The notes beneath the pieces were generated by a model. That model saw only the letters and a program-made list of their open reading frames with translations. It was not told the origin of the DNA and did not search any database. A stretch of 64,000 nt of DNA. Origin: JALZAI01 sp038207565. GTDB lineage: Bacteria; Actinomycetota; Actinomycetes; Mycobacteriales; Jatrophihabitantaceae. Positions 33,547 to 42,783 of this stretch are shown here, in pieces (the first letter of the stretch is position 1; every line of letters begins with the position of its first letter). The stretch spans positions 1 to 64,000 of the forward strand of contig JBBQZQ010000005.1 in assembly GCA_038207565.1 (NCBI GenBank), given 5' to 3'. The translations under genes were made by a program, and so were the position numbers.

Positions 33547-34809
33547 ATGCCGCGCCGCGCCTTCGGTTACATCCGCAAACTGCCATCCGGCCGCTTCCAG
33601 GCGTCCTACCTGACGCCGATCGGACTGCGCCGAACAGCGCCCAGCACCTTCGGCAACAAGACGGACGCCGGGCAATGGCTCCTCCGCGTCCAGGCGAGCA
33701 TCCTCGACGGCCGATGGCGCGACCCCGCTCTTGGCCGCCAGCTGCTCATCGACTACGCCCGGGCCTGGATCGATCAGCGGCCCGGCCTGCGCCCACGCAC
33801 CGTCGATCTCTACCGGTGGCTGCTCAAACGTCACCTCGAACCGCACTTCTCCCTCGCTACCCTCGAGGAGCTCACGCCGCTGGCCGTGCGCCGCTGGCGA
33901 GCGAACCTGCTCAGCGACGGTGTCACCGACACGATGGCAGCGAAGTCCTACCGGCTGCTACGGGCGGTTTTCAACACGGCCGTGGACGACGACATCCTCG
34001 AACGCAACCCGTGCCGGATCAGGAACGCGGGAGACGAGAAGCCCGCCGAGCGCCCGATCCTGACCATCGAGCAGGTACAGGCCCTGTCCATGCTCGTGCC
34101 GCCCCGCTTCAGCGCGTTCATCATGGTCACCACCTACGGATGTCTGCGCTGGGGGGAGATCACCGCGCTCACCCGCCGCGACGTCGACCTCGACGCCGGC
34201 GCGATCACCGTCCGCTTCGCCTACGTCGAACGGTCCACCGGCGCGCTCGAACTCGGACCGCCGAAGTCCCGAGCCAGCCGGCGCCGCGTCGACCTCCCGA
34301 CCCCGGTCGTCGAGCTCCTGCGCGCGCACATTGACCACTACACCGCCGCCGAGAGCACCGCGCTCGTGTTCACCGGCCCTTCCGGACGACCGCTGCGGCG
34401 CAGCAACTTCAACAAGGTCGTCGGCTGGGAACAGGCCCGCGAGGCTCTCGGCGTGCCACAGCTGCACCTGCACGACCTTCGGCACACTGGCAACACTCTT
34501 GCCGCCGGGACGCCCGGCACCTCGACCCGCGACCTGATGGAGAGGATGGGACACGACACCATGCGCGCCGCCCTCATCTATCAACACGCCACCCGCGACG
34601 CCGGACGTCGCATCGCCGACTCGCTCGAGGGCGAGATCGAGCGCCGCAGCGCGGACGCTAATCGTCAAGATGTCGCACGGACAGGCGGCGAGCACGTGCG
34701 TCGGCCGGCTCGAAAGCTTGGTTTGACCCCTCGACGCCCCGAAATCCGGAGCCTGCAGCCTGGAGCGGGTGACGGGAATCGGACCCGCACTGTCAGCTTG
34801 GGAAGCTGA
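33547..34809 (+). CDS. int: Tyrosine integrase of the tRNA-Gly element
   Basis: 420 residues, start at 33547 with AAGGAG upstream. N-terminal arm-binding domain (RAFGYIRKLPSGRFQASYLT), core-binding domain (~75-165) and catalytic domain: Arg in GCLRWGEITAL, HLHDLRHTGNTLAAGTPG, MERMGHDTMRAALIYQHATR with nucleophile Tyr. It is a typical phage/ICE integrase of actinobacteria. The last ~16 codons lie inside the tRNA-Gly gene on the other strand, so the coding end overlaps the attachment site. Confidence 0.92.
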   Translation: MPRRAFGYIRKLPSGRFQASYLTPIGLRRTAPSTFGNKTDAGQWLLRVQASILDGRWRDPALGRQLLIDYARAWIDQRPGLRPRTVDLYRWLLKRHLEPHFSLATLEELTPLAVRRWRANLLSDGVTDTMAAKSYRLLRAVFNTAVDDDILERNPCRIRNAGDEKPAERPILTIEQVQALSMLVPPRFSAFIMVTTYGCLRWGEITALTRRDVDLDAGAITVRFAYVERSTGALELGPPKSRASRRRVDLPTPVVELLRAHIDHYTAAESTALVFTGPSGRPLRRSNFNKVVGWEQAREALGVPQLHLHDLRHTGNTLAAGTPGTSTRDLMERMGHDTMRAALIYQHATRDAGRRIADSLEGEIERRSADANRQDVARTGGEHVRRPARKLGLTPRRPEIRSLQPGAGDGNRTRTVSLGS

Positions 34810-34834
34810 TGTTCTGCCATTGAACTACACCCGC
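34761..34834 (-). tRNA. tRNA-Gly (anticodon CCC)
   Basis: 74 bases on the minus strand including an encoded CCA. Acceptor stem GCGGGTG/CACCCGC, anticodon stem TCAGC/GCTGA around loop TTCCCAA (anticodon CCC), and T-arm GCGGG-TCCGATT-CCCGT all pair. The gene is intact and is flanked on both sides by integrase coding ends, so it is the attachment site. Confidence 0.93.
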
Positions 34835-35420
34835 GGACGGCTCAGACGATACCTGAACCCCCCGGATTCCGGGGCGTCGGGGCGTCAGGCCGAGGCGGCG
34901 GCGCGCGGGCCGTTTCGGGTCGTGCGCTCCGCGTGCGCTAAGTCGGGTGACCGTGCCGTCGAGGTCGCTGTCGGCAGCGTGCCCGGGGGTAGCGCGCCCC
35001 GAGGCTGCGTCGGTGTCGGCCAGCGCGGCGTCCGAGTCGCCGAGGGCGCGGCTGAGCGCGTCGGCGATCCGCCGGTCGGCCTCGGTGGTGGTGTGCTGAT
35101 AGATGAGGGCGGCGCGCATGGTGTCGTGGCCCATCCTCTCCATCAGGTCACGGGTGGAGGCGCCGGGCGTGCCGGCGGCCAGGGTGTTGCCAGTATGCCG
35201 CAGGTCGTGCAAGTGCAGACCCGGCACGCCGAGGTCCCGGACGATCTCCCGCCACCGCAAGGCTTTGTTGAAGTTGCTGCGGCGCATTGGTCGTCCACTG
35301 GGGCCGGTGAACACGAGCGCCTCCGGCCGGTCGGGCACATAGGCGTCCAGGTGGGCCGCGAGCATACCGGCCACTGGGGCGGGGATGGCGATGCGGCGGA
35401 CGTTGGCTCGCGACTTCGGT
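34793..35420 (-). pseudogene. Truncated second tyrosine integrase facing the same tRNA
   Basis: The frame reads APPKSRANVRRIAIPAPVAG, VFTGPSGRPMRRSNFNKALR, LHDLRHTGNTLAAGTPGAST and MGHDTMRAALIYQHTTTEAD, closely similar to the C-terminal half of the intact integrase. The N-terminal arm, core-binding domain and first catalytic Arg are missing; sequence diverges just upstream of 'PPKSRA'. It ends inside the tRNA-Gly gene from the opposite side, in the same sense as the tRNA. It is the relic of another element that used the same site. Confidence 0.85.
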
Positions 35421-35615
35421 GGGGCAACGTCATTGGCTGCGATCAGAACGCCGCGCCCGAGGTCTTCTCACTGGTGATCCGCGCGAGCGGCCCGCTGCAC
35501 CTGTAGCGCTCCGACGGCCGGCCTGGCGGCGGGTGAGCCTGCGGTCAGGCGTCCGCGAGGTCATGTACGCGGAGATCTCGGAGATGTTCGCCGGTGTCAG
35601 GCCCACCCGCCGGCC
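35421..35615. other. Short stretch without a gene I can support
   Basis: Lies between the broken integrase and the DUF3024 gene. No motif was recognised on either strand. Confidence 0.4.
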
Positions 35616-36146
35616 ATGAGCACGCCCACAAGAACGACGCTGGACGTCCACGGCATCGCGACGACCACCGCCGCAATGACGACGCCGGTGACGATCGTCG
35701 TCGCGCCGGGCGGCGCACGACGGATGAGGTCGCTGTTTGCGTTGGCTGAGGTCGGGCAATGGGGAGGCAGATTCCAGCGAACGTCGCAAGGCGGGTGGCT
35801 TCTGCGCGGCAGATTAGCGGGCGTGTCGGGCTGCCAGGACGGACGTTGCTCGGGTGCAGCGGTGGCGCCGCGCTCGGGTTCCCGGCATGTACGGGACGAG
35901 GTTCGCGTCGAGTCGGATGTCGCCGAGCGGCATCTGACGATTGTGGAGTGCCGCCCGCCGTGGCTGGCGGACTTCGGTTCTGAATGGACGCGGTTCCCGA
36001 TCGCGCGGCTGCGCTATACGAAAGCCACGCGGCTATGGTCGATGTATTGGCGCGATCGCAATCTGAAGTTCCACGAGTACGACCGCCTGCCTGCGTCGGC
36101 GAGCGTCGAGGAACTCCTCGCGGAGGTTGACCCGATCCGACCGTGA
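35616..36146 (+). CDS. DUF3024-like protein
   Basis: The frame encodes 176 residues, but only the last ~95 are convincing: RDEVRVESDVAERHLTIVEC, RPPWLADFGSEWTRFPIARL and WSMYWRDRNLKFHEYDRLPA. This matches DUF3024 ('ErRPPW...piArlRY...W.lYW.DrNlkwh.Yd'). The usual end (D-P-x-x-x-F-W-G) is missing; the protein stops at EVDPIRP. The N-terminal 80 residues may be non-native sequence or the start may be further downstream. Function of the family is unknown to me. Confidence 0.5.
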   Translation: MSTPTRTTLDVHGIATTTAAMTTPVTIVVAPGGARRMRSLFALAEVGQWGGRFQRTSQGGWLLRGRLAGVSGCQDGRCSGAAVAPRSGSRHVRDEVRVESDVAERHLTIVECRPPWLADFGSEWTRFPIARLRYTKATRLWSMYWRDRNLKFHEYDRLPASASVEELLAEVDPIRP

Positions 36147-36354
36147 CGACGCAGCGGTCCTGAGCCCGTAAGGCGCATTGCCTGCGTGCGGTGTGGCGTC
36201 GCGACGCAGGGATCGGCTTTAGTGCTATCACGCCGTTAGGCTTCACCACGTTGTGTGCGTGCCGGGCCTCGCTTGGACCGCGACGGAGCTCCGCCCGGCA
36301 GGCTGCCACTTGCTCGACGACGTTGCAGTGCATGATCGACGACTACATAAGCGT

Positions 36355-39279
36355 TCAGGCTCTGCGTCGAACGTCGTGAATCGAGCCCAGTGCACGCTCA
36401 CCAAGGGCGATCTCCACCGCTGTCGACAACTCGACTGAACCCTGTGCGCGGATTGAAGGTTGCGGGCAGTCGATGCGGTCCGCACCGCTGAGGAACGTGT
36501 CGATCACCCGCTGGTTGGAAGGACTGACGCCGAGGCCGTGACTCGCGCTCAGTCCTCGCCAGGCGTCGACCAGGACGCGTGACAGGTCGTCGTGGCCGAG
36601 CGCAGCCTCGTTTGCCGCCAGACGTAGGAGGTTCTCTATTTGGATGACCGTGTCGCCGGCGTGGCGAACCGCCGTGATCGCTTGGCGGAGGTCGGATGAA
36701 ATCTGGTCGGCGGGACCGCGGAGGAGTAGCCATGCGGTGGCGGAGTTGGCCAGACCCATCGCCGCTCCGTGTCCGTCACCAATCAGCGTCCCCAAGTCAT
36801 ACGCCTCCCGCCCCCAGCGATGTGCGCGCTCGAGGTCGGCATCGTCGGGCGACTCCAACGCGAGCTCGCTGAGGTTGATGAGGATGCCCCTCTCGGAGAA
36901 CTGGTTCCCGGACTGTCGTACCGACATCAGGGCGTCTTCGAGCTCCCTGAGGCTGCCGAACGCGGCCGCCTCTGCCTTCACCTCCGCGTGGTTGCTGCGG
37001 TCCGCCGCCTCACGTGCGCGCGCTGCCTGATACGACACCGCACCGTCGTCGCCACGAAGATCCGCGTCATAAGCCAACATAAGCGCCGCCACGCATTCTT
37101 GGACCGGATCGGGTGCCGGTTCCGACGCCAGCAGCCTGTTCGCTTCGGCCAGCAGCGCGTCGCCCTTGGCGGTTGCGACTGCCTGGCCACCACGCGACCT
37201 GAGGATGAGGGCGTCGATGCGCCGATGTTGCGATACCTGCGGATGATGCGTGATGTGGGCAAGGTGGGTGTGCCGTTCGTGCCATAGGCTTCGAAGTCGC
37301 CACAAGGGACACAGCGCGACCACGAGATCTGCGTACGTCTCGAACTCGCCGAGCGTGACGAAAGTGGACATCGCCGCCCTCGCATTGGGCAGGTCCTCGT
37401 ACCAGGCGGCCGCCTCGAGCACCGTGCGTGGCGGCCAGCCCAGGGCGTCGGCGCCCGACCCGTAGCGGCGGTGGAACCACAGGGCGTGGACGCGTTCCAG
37501 GTCGTCGCGAAAACCGGACAGATCCAGCTGCTCCTTGGCATACTCCCTGATCGTCTCGAGCATCGTGAGCCGGGTCCCCTCGGCGCCGGGGCTCGACGCC
37601 ATGAGGCTCTTCGCAACGAGGGACTCGACCGCGGCCAGGACGTCCACGTCCGGAAGCGCTGGCGCAAGCACGTCCTCCAATGCGGGCAATGTCGCACCGC
37701 CGTCGAAGACCGAAGCGGCGGCGAAGACGCGCTGTTCAGGTCCGTCGAGCAGATCGACACTCCACGCCACGCAGGCGCGCAGCGACTTCTGCCGGTCGGG
37801 AGAGTCGCGCGATCCGGCTGTAAGCAGCCCGAGCCTGTTGGACAGGCGATCGAGCATTCTGACAGGAGACAGCACACTGGTCCGTGAGGCGGCGAGCTCG
37901 ATACCGAGTGGCAGACCGTCGAGCTGCTTGCAGATCTCGACGACAGCTGATGGCTCCGCCTCGCGGTTGAAGGCCGGATTCGACGCCTCCGCTCGCTGCC
38001 AGAACAGTTGCACCGCGGGCGCGATGGAGCGCGTCGCGTCTTGCTCGGTTGCCAGCGGACGCACCACGACGACCTGTTCGCCGCCGATCCGGAGTGATTC
38101 GCGGCTGGTGACCAGGATTTGTGAGGGCGCGTCAGTTCGGGCCAACACGCCCGCGACGTCGGCGGCTGCGCCGATCACGTGCTCGAAGTTGTCGAGCACG
38201 ATGAGTACGTCCCGACCTTCCAACGCGCTCGCGATCTGGGTCAGCAGATCAGTTTCCGAAGTCGGTCGCACCCGCAGGGCGGCCGCGACGGCCTGCAGGA
38301 CGAAGCCTGCGGCCGTCACCGTGGCAAGGGGGACGTAGATGACTTCGCGGTTGGCTGCGACCCGGCGCGCCACCTCCACGGCTAGTCGCGTTTTTCCCAC
38401 GCCACCCGGCCCAACAAGGGTGATCAGACGCGCCTGGCCGGCCAGGACGTCGTCTAACGCAAACAGGTCGGTCTCGCGGCCCACCAGGACCGTGCTGGGC
38501 CGCGGGATCTCGCTGTTCCCGCGGGTGTCACGGGCAGACACGATCACCGATTGGTCATGGCGCAGGACTGCTGCGTGCATCGCTTGAAGTATCTCGCCCG
38601 GATCGACGCCGAGCTCGTCCAGGAGCCGTGCGCGGACGCTCTGATACACGGCGAGCGCGTCGCGTTGCCGTCCGGCCTCGGCCAAGCAGCGCATCAGCAC
38701 GGCGGCGACCGACTCGTCAAATGGGTGCGTCGCAGCGAGTGACTCGGCCTGCGCGACCACGCGTGCGCCGTTCCCGAGGTCGTTCTCCACCGATAACCAC
38801 GCGATTTGCGTCTCCAGACGCTCCCGCCCCAGCGTGCCCCTTGCCGTGTCGACGAACGGGCCGGCAGGCAGGTCGGCCAACGCGGCTCCGCGCCACAGGT
38901 CCAACGCGTCGCGGAGGAGCCGTGCCGCCGCGGTAACGCTCGATGTTCGTCGTTGCTGCTCAGCCTGCTGGCTCAACGCGCGGAACCGCTCAACGTCGAT
39001 GGCATCTGGATCGACCTGCAGTCGGTAGCTGCGGCTCACCGTCACGATTACTTCAGGGCCGAGCCGGCGGCGCAAGGCAGAGATGTACTGCTGAACCACG
39101 TTGACCGCGCCGTCGGGAGGCCGATGCCATAAGGCGTCCACGATCTGATCAACCGTCAAGGCATGCCCCGGCGTGACTGCAAGCGCGGCAAGAACAGTGC
39201 GCTGCAACGGCGCTGTGACGATCACCGGCTGGTCGTCGCAATGGACGGCCAGCGGTCCCAGCAGCCGAACGTCCAGCAC
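36355..39279 (-). CDS. AfsR/SARP-family regulator with STAND ATPase
   Basis: 974 residues. Residues ~1-95 are a winged-helix DNA-binding domain of SARP type (DVRLLGPLAVHCDDQPVIVT, PPDGAVNVVQQYISALRRRL); ~100-245 a BTAD helical domain (IDVERFRALSQQAEQQRRTS to LLDELGVDPGEILQAMHAAV); ~262-560 an NB-ARC/AP-ATPase module with Walker A GPGGVGKT at 290-297, LIVLDNFEHV and SQILVTSRESLRI; the rest is TPR-like. It should activate a nearby promoter when its C-terminal sensor binds a ligand. It diverges from the small secreted protein gene at 39572. Confidence 0.92.
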   Translation of the reverse strand: MLDVRLLGPLAVHCDDQPVIVTAPLQRTVLAALAVTPGHALTVDQIVDALWHRPPDGAVNVVQQYISALRRRLGPEVIVTVSRSYRLQVDPDAIDVERFRALSQQAEQQRRTSSVTAAARLLRDALDLWRGAALADLPAGPFVDTARGTLGRERLETQIAWLSVENDLGNGARVVAQAESLAATHPFDESVAAVLMRCLAEAGRQRDALAVYQSVRARLLDELGVDPGEILQAMHAAVLRHDQSVIVSARDTRGNSEIPRPSTVLVGRETDLFALDDVLAGQARLITLVGPGGVGKTRLAVEVARRVAANREVIYVPLATVTAAGFVLQAVAAALRVRPTSETDLLTQIASALEGRDVLIVLDNFEHVIGAAADVAGVLARTDAPSQILVTSRESLRIGGEQVVVVRPLATEQDATRSIAPAVQLFWQRAEASNPAFNREAEPSAVVEICKQLDGLPLGIELAASRTSVLSPVRMLDRLSNRLGLLTAGSRDSPDRQKSLRACVAWSVDLLDGPEQRVFAAASVFDGGATLPALEDVLAPALPDVDVLAAVESLVAKSLMASSPGAEGTRLTMLETIREYAKEQLDLSGFRDDLERVHALWFHRRYGSGADALGWPPRTVLEAAAWYEDLPNARAAMSTFVTLGEFETYADLVVALCPLWRLRSLWHERHTHLAHITHHPQVSQHRRIDALILRSRGGQAVATAKGDALLAEANRLLASEPAPDPVQECVAALMLAYDADLRGDDGAVSYQAARAREAADRSNHAEVKAEAAAFGSLRELEDALMSVRQSGNQFSERGILINLSELALESPDDADLERAHRWGREAYDLGTLIGDGHGAAMGLANSATAWLLLRGPADQISSDLRQAITAVRHAGDTVIQIENLLRLAANEAALGHDDLSRVLVDAWRGLSASHGLGVSPSNQRVIDTFLSGADRIDCPQPSIRAQGSVELSTAVEIALGERALGSIHDVRRRA

Positions 39280-39571
39280 TCCGCAAGGCTACTGAGCGCG
39301 TGACGGTGGTGTACATGCCTCACCGGTGTCAACCCGCTCGATAGGCCCCCACCCTGGTCGGGTCTGTCAGCCTTCGTCCACCCGTGTTGAGCCTGTCGGG
39401 CCCTTAGATCGGCGGGGACTAGCGCTGACCGAACGGCAGCGCATCTGCGCGTCGAAAATCGCAGCGAAACCGGCCGGCAGCCTGAAGTCCTGCCTCAGCG
39501 GGACTACAGCCGGACTTCAACGTCCCCCGTCATCCTCGTCAGGAACGTACTCAACCACCCTAGGAGGAGCA

Positions 39572-40348
39572 ATGTCCGGTCCGAAAGCCCCACCGAGCGA
39601 GGAGCGCATGATGTCGCAAACCACACGCGTAGATGAGTCCGCCGGCCCCCGGCCGTCGCAGGACGTCACCCCAGCCACGAAGCTTCGTCCGCTGTCTCGA
39701 TTCAGCCGGCGGATGGCGTCGATGGCCACTCATCACAGCACCCGGGGACCCCTGCAACCTAATGATCAAGTACTCACGCCAAGCGGGCACGACATCCCAT
39801 CAGCAGTCCGGTCACCGGCGAACCGCCGGACGCACGATCTGTCAGTACGCCTCCAAAAGGCCCCGGGGGCGCGGCGTCTCATGAAGCGAACGAGGGTGTC
39901 GCGATTGCTCACGTCATCTGTCCTAGGGGCAGCATTGCTACTCGCCTCGGCGAGCTCCGCTGAAGCCGACATCGTCACGGGCTATGGAAGCACCTACACG
40001 AACTTCACCTGCGATACTTATTTCAAGCAAATTCGTTGGTCAGGGTGGCTAACCGCCGCGCCAGGTCAATACACGTTTCATCGCTATTACGTACGGCCGG
40101 CCAACGGCGCTGGATTTTGGACCAACTACTCGTATCGATACGCGAATTCGTGGGGAGCTGTGCTACCTGGTGGCACCGTTTCCACACTGCCTCTGGCCAC
40201 TACAAATTATACGATCTACGCACAGTACGGCTGGTGGACAGGGAGCGCCTGGGTCATCAGGGGGGAATGGACTCCCAGTTACGGGCAACAGCTATACCGT
40301 GGTGGTGTCGCAGTGGGACAAACGACCTCCTGGTACTGCACTGCCTAG
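39572..40348 (+). CDS. Small secreted aromatic-rich two-cysteine protein with long leader
   Basis: The ATG at 39572 has a strong AGGAGGAG site; it gives 258 residues. A ~103-residue hydrophilic leader precedes a signal-like segment (SRLLTSSVLGAALLLASASS-AEA). The mature ~124 residues are very rich in Tyr, Trp and Thr (HRYYVRPANGAGFWTNYSYR, IYAQYGWWTGSAWVIRGEWT) with exactly two cysteines (NFTCDTY and the C-terminal SWYCTA). This looks like a small beta-rich exoprotein. An alternative start at 39881 would give a normal signal peptide but has a poor ribosome site. It is divergent from the AfsR-like regulator, which may control it. Confidence 0.7.
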   Translation: MSGPKAPPSEERMMSQTTRVDESAGPRPSQDVTPATKLRPLSRFSRRMASMATHHSTRGPLQPNDQVLTPSGHDIPSAVRSPANRRTHDLSVRLQKAPGARRLMKRTRVSRLLTSSVLGAALLLASASSAEADIVTGYGSTYTNFTCDTYFKQIRWSGWLTAAPGQYTFHRYYVRPANGAGFWTNYSYRYANSWGAVLPGGTVSTLPLATTNYTIYAQYGWWTGSAWVIRGEWTPSYGQQLYRGGVAVGQTTSWYCTA

Positions 40349-40419
40349 CCTTTCGCGTCTAAGCGGGATCGATCTGGCCGGATCGTTCACGAATCGCCGT
40401 CGGGATCGGCGTGTAGAAG

Positions 40420-40585
40420 CACCGACGATGGCGAGGTTGTCTACCGCGAATTCGTTGTCCGCGAGGTCGTCCACTACACGCTGGGCCTGTCCGTAGTCGT
40501 CGAAGACGCCGAGGGACATCGGGTACTGCAGAGCCAGTCCGGCGTGAGGTCCGTTGAGGGAGCGGGTCATCGGTGAGGTGGTCAT
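40420..40585 (-). pseudogene. General stress protein (YflT-like) N-terminal fragment
   Basis: Starts with MTTSPMTRSLNGPHAGLALQ and YPMSLGVFDDYGQAQRVVDD, then LADNEFAVDNLAIVGAS. This is the N-terminal ferredoxin-like domain of actinobacterial 'general stress protein' (17M/YflT type). The reading stops resembling the family after ~57 residues; the downstream two thirds are lost next to the end of the secreted-protein gene. Confidence 0.7.
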
Positions 40586-40784
40586 GGCCGGGCGCGTTCC
40601 TTCCGTTGATTGTTACCGGTCGCGCTGGCCAAGGCGGCTGACGCAGCGTCGCGGCCAGCGTTCGTGCCACGGCGATGGGGACCTCAGAATTAGCCGCGGA
40701 CTTGGCATTGACCGTTCCCGTTGATCGCAGGCTGGTAGTGATCGCGACAGCGAGCGCGGCGATGATGACGGCGAGGCTAAGCAT

Positions 40785-41470
40785 AGCTAGCGGCGCTGAA
40801 GACGAAGACCAGCCGAGTATCTTTGTTGGCCACCAACGCCCCCGTACCCCGGCCCGCGCCACAGTCGGCGGTGTCAGCGTCCTCCTGGACGGCCCGCTCG
40901 ACGCGCCCACCAGCGGTGCCCGTTCGATGAACGGCTGCTGCGCGTGCACGACCGCGACTGCGTACGACCCGCTCAGGTCCAGCCCGAAGCCGGCCGCCCG
41001 CTCCAACAGGCCGACGACGTCCGCGCGGCCAGAGAGCAGGTCGTCGATGAACTCCCGACGGGCCGACTCCTGCTCGCGGACCAGGTCGCGGCGGGCGGCC
41101 TGATAGCCCTGGGCCAGCGCCGCGGCTGCGTCATCGACCGCGCGCAGCATCACCTCACCGGCGGTCACCACGCCGACCGGATCCGGCCCGGCACGCTGCA
41201 CGGCGGGCAGATGCCGCCACAGCCGCCATGCCGCCGACAGGTACAGATCCAGCACGGCCGGCAGCGTCAGGCGGGAACGGGCAGCCTGCTGATCCAGCGC
41301 CTGGCAGCGCTGGATCTGACCCCGCGCCGGGCGCGGCCGGACGCGACCGCAGCCGCAAGACTGGGCAGGAAGTCCCCCAACAGGTCCGGGTCCACCCGGC
41401 CGACATCCTTCGCCGCCCCGAAGCTTATCTGCCGCAGCAGCTCACCATCGACGTCGTCGGTGGATGCCAT
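40785..41470 (-). pseudogene. PucR/CdaR-type regulator, frameshifted and truncated
   Basis: Three successive frames align to one protein: MASTDDVDGELLRQISFGAA with LLGDFLPSLAAAVASGR from 41470; LDLYLSAAWRLWRHLPAV, RREFIDDLLSGRADVVGLLE and SYAVAVVHAQQPFIERAPLV from about 41260; and ALVANKDTRLVFVFSAASYA ending near 40785. This is the N-terminal and GGDEF-like middle part of actinobacterial PucR/CdaR transcription factors. At least two frameshifts and loss of the C-terminal HTH make it dead. Confidence 0.75.
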
Positions 41471-41643
41471 CAGGGTGCCCTCCGGGCGGGGCGCGGTGGC
41501 ACCTACCTTGCCTGAACCCTGCAGGTTGTGCCTTCGGAATCGACCGCAGAACGACTGCATCTGCTGGGACCGCGCCGGGCACTGTCAGAGGTACCGGTGC
41601 ACGACCCGTCCGCTGGCCAAGTATCACCCAGAGGGAGATCATC

Positions 41644-41697
41644 ATGAGTGTTTCGCTCAGCAAGGGCGACAACGTCTCGCTCACCAAGGCCGGGTAG
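41644..41697 (+). pseudogene. TerD-family gene stub (N-terminal 17 codons)
   Basis: ATG with GGGAG upstream encodes MSVSLSKGDNVSLTKAG and then a stop. The consensus opening of TerD/TerE tellurite-resistance proteins is 'M-x-V-x-L-x-K-G-x-N-V-S-L-[ST]-K'. The remaining ~175 residues are absent. It marks another broken gene in this mosaic. Confidence 0.7.
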
Positions 41698-41749
41698 AGC
41701 CTGGAACCGATGGTGAGGGCATCGCGGCTGCCGCATCGGGCGAATTCGA

Positions 41750-42532
41750 TCACGTAAATGGCAGCAACACGGGCGCGGTTCGGCGCAGCGACTGTTCGAA
41801 CTCCCACGTGATCTGGCGGAGCAAGGCCGGGACCGGGTCGCCATGATGTTGGTCGTGGCTATCGATCTGGATCGAGAGGCCGAATCCCGGACCCCGAGAC
41901 ACGGCGAGGTAACTGTCGGGCAGCGTGGGATCGAGATGCGCACCGCCGTCCTTATTCGCCACGGTCTTGACGACGAACTCCCGGGTGAAGTTCCGCTTGT
42001 CGAAGTCGCGGACCAAGACGGCGGTCCACCACTCCTCGAACGTAGGTGCGTTCATGAGCCGTACGGCCTGCTGGCCGGGTGTGAGCTGCCTGATGTGGTG
42101 TCCGAGAGCGGCCTTGAACGACACATGCCGTTGGCCGTCCTCCGGGCGAAGATTGATGACCTGTTGCAACGCTCCGATGAACGGGGAGCCGTCATCGGGC
42201 GGCACGCCAACTGAGTTCGTGAACCGCATCGAGTCGAGGTATCCGGCCGCCCACATACTCGACGGAACTTTCTGGGTACTGTGCAGAAGCGTCCGCAGAC
42301 GGATCGCCATGGTCAGCGCCTCATCCTGGGCGTCGGCCCCGCCTTGGTCGAACCGCTTGGCCGAGCCGAGGAGCACCCGAATCTGTTGACGAATGCGGTC
42401 GTCGAGCTCACCGGTCGGTCGCGGCGAGCTTGGTGGCTGGGGTCGGGCCGGCACATTGCCATTCTCCCAGCCGTGGCATCGCGAGGTGCCCTCGTCAGAA
42501 GAGGTGCGTTCGACACGGACCGAGACCAGCAT
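41750..42532 (-). CDS. Conserved hypothetical protein
   Basis: About 230-260 residues depending on start; GTG at 42454 or ATG at 42532 are both possible, and a frame opens further to 42637. The body reads DDRIRQQIRVLLGSAKRFDQ, TEEWWTAVLVRDFDKRNFTR-like (FEEWWTAVLVRDFDKRNFTR), KTVANKDGGAHLDPTLPDSY and GPGFGLSIQIDSHDQHHGDP. 'NKDGGAHxD' recurs in a family of uncharacterised proteins in actinobacteria and phages; I cannot name a function. It is divergent from the zinc-ribbon gene at 42531, whose 3' part was lost. Confidence 0.6.
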   Translation of the reverse strand: MLVSVRVERTSSDEGTSRCHGWENGNVPARPQPPSSPRPTGELDDRIRQQIRVLLGSAKRFDQGGADAQDEALTMAIRLRTLLHSTQKVPSSMWAAGYLDSMRFTNSVGVPPDDGSPFIGALQQVINLRPEDGQRHVSFKAALGHHIRQLTPGQQAVRLMNAPTFEEWWTAVLVRDFDKRNFTREFVVKTVANKDGGAHLDPTLPDSYLAVSRGPGFGLSIQIDSHDQHHGDPVPALLRQITWEFEQSLRRTAPVLLPFT

Positions 42533-42715
42533 GCGCGGTAGAGCCGCGCTTCTCGTCGGTACCGATTGGTTGACCGAACTCGTGAGATACAACCTGCCTG
42601 ACGGGGCCGAGCCCGACGGCACGGACGAGGACGGCAATGACCGTTTCCGGATTTCGATCCCGCTCGACGAGCACGGATTCTTTGGTCGCGAGTGTCCGTC
42701 GTGTCAGCGTGCTTC
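42531..42715 (+). pseudogene. Zinc-ribbon protein, 3' end lost at the IS6 remnant
   Basis: From the ATG at 42531: MRGRAALLVGTDWLTELVRY, then DRFRISIPLDEHGFFGRECP and SCQR. 'IPLDxxGFxxRECPxCxR' is the opening of a family of uncharacterised proteins with a zinc ribbon. After SCQR the sequence changes character and runs into the IS6-type transposase, so the gene is truncated. Confidence 0.55.
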
Positions 42716-42783
42716 CAGTTCTGTTGCGTTGGTCATGTCCACGGGCCGGGAGAATGATCGGATGATCAGCCTGAGGTCGACGT

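Noticed and set aside
34741..34900. Inverted similarity on both sides of the tRNA taken as terminal inverted repeat of one element
   Set aside because: It is explained by the two homologous integrase coding ends (GLTPRRP-x-IR) facing each other.
39326..39571. Upstream extension of the secreted protein gene
   Set aside because: The ATG at 39572 has AGGAGGAG; the sequence before it is not protein-like.
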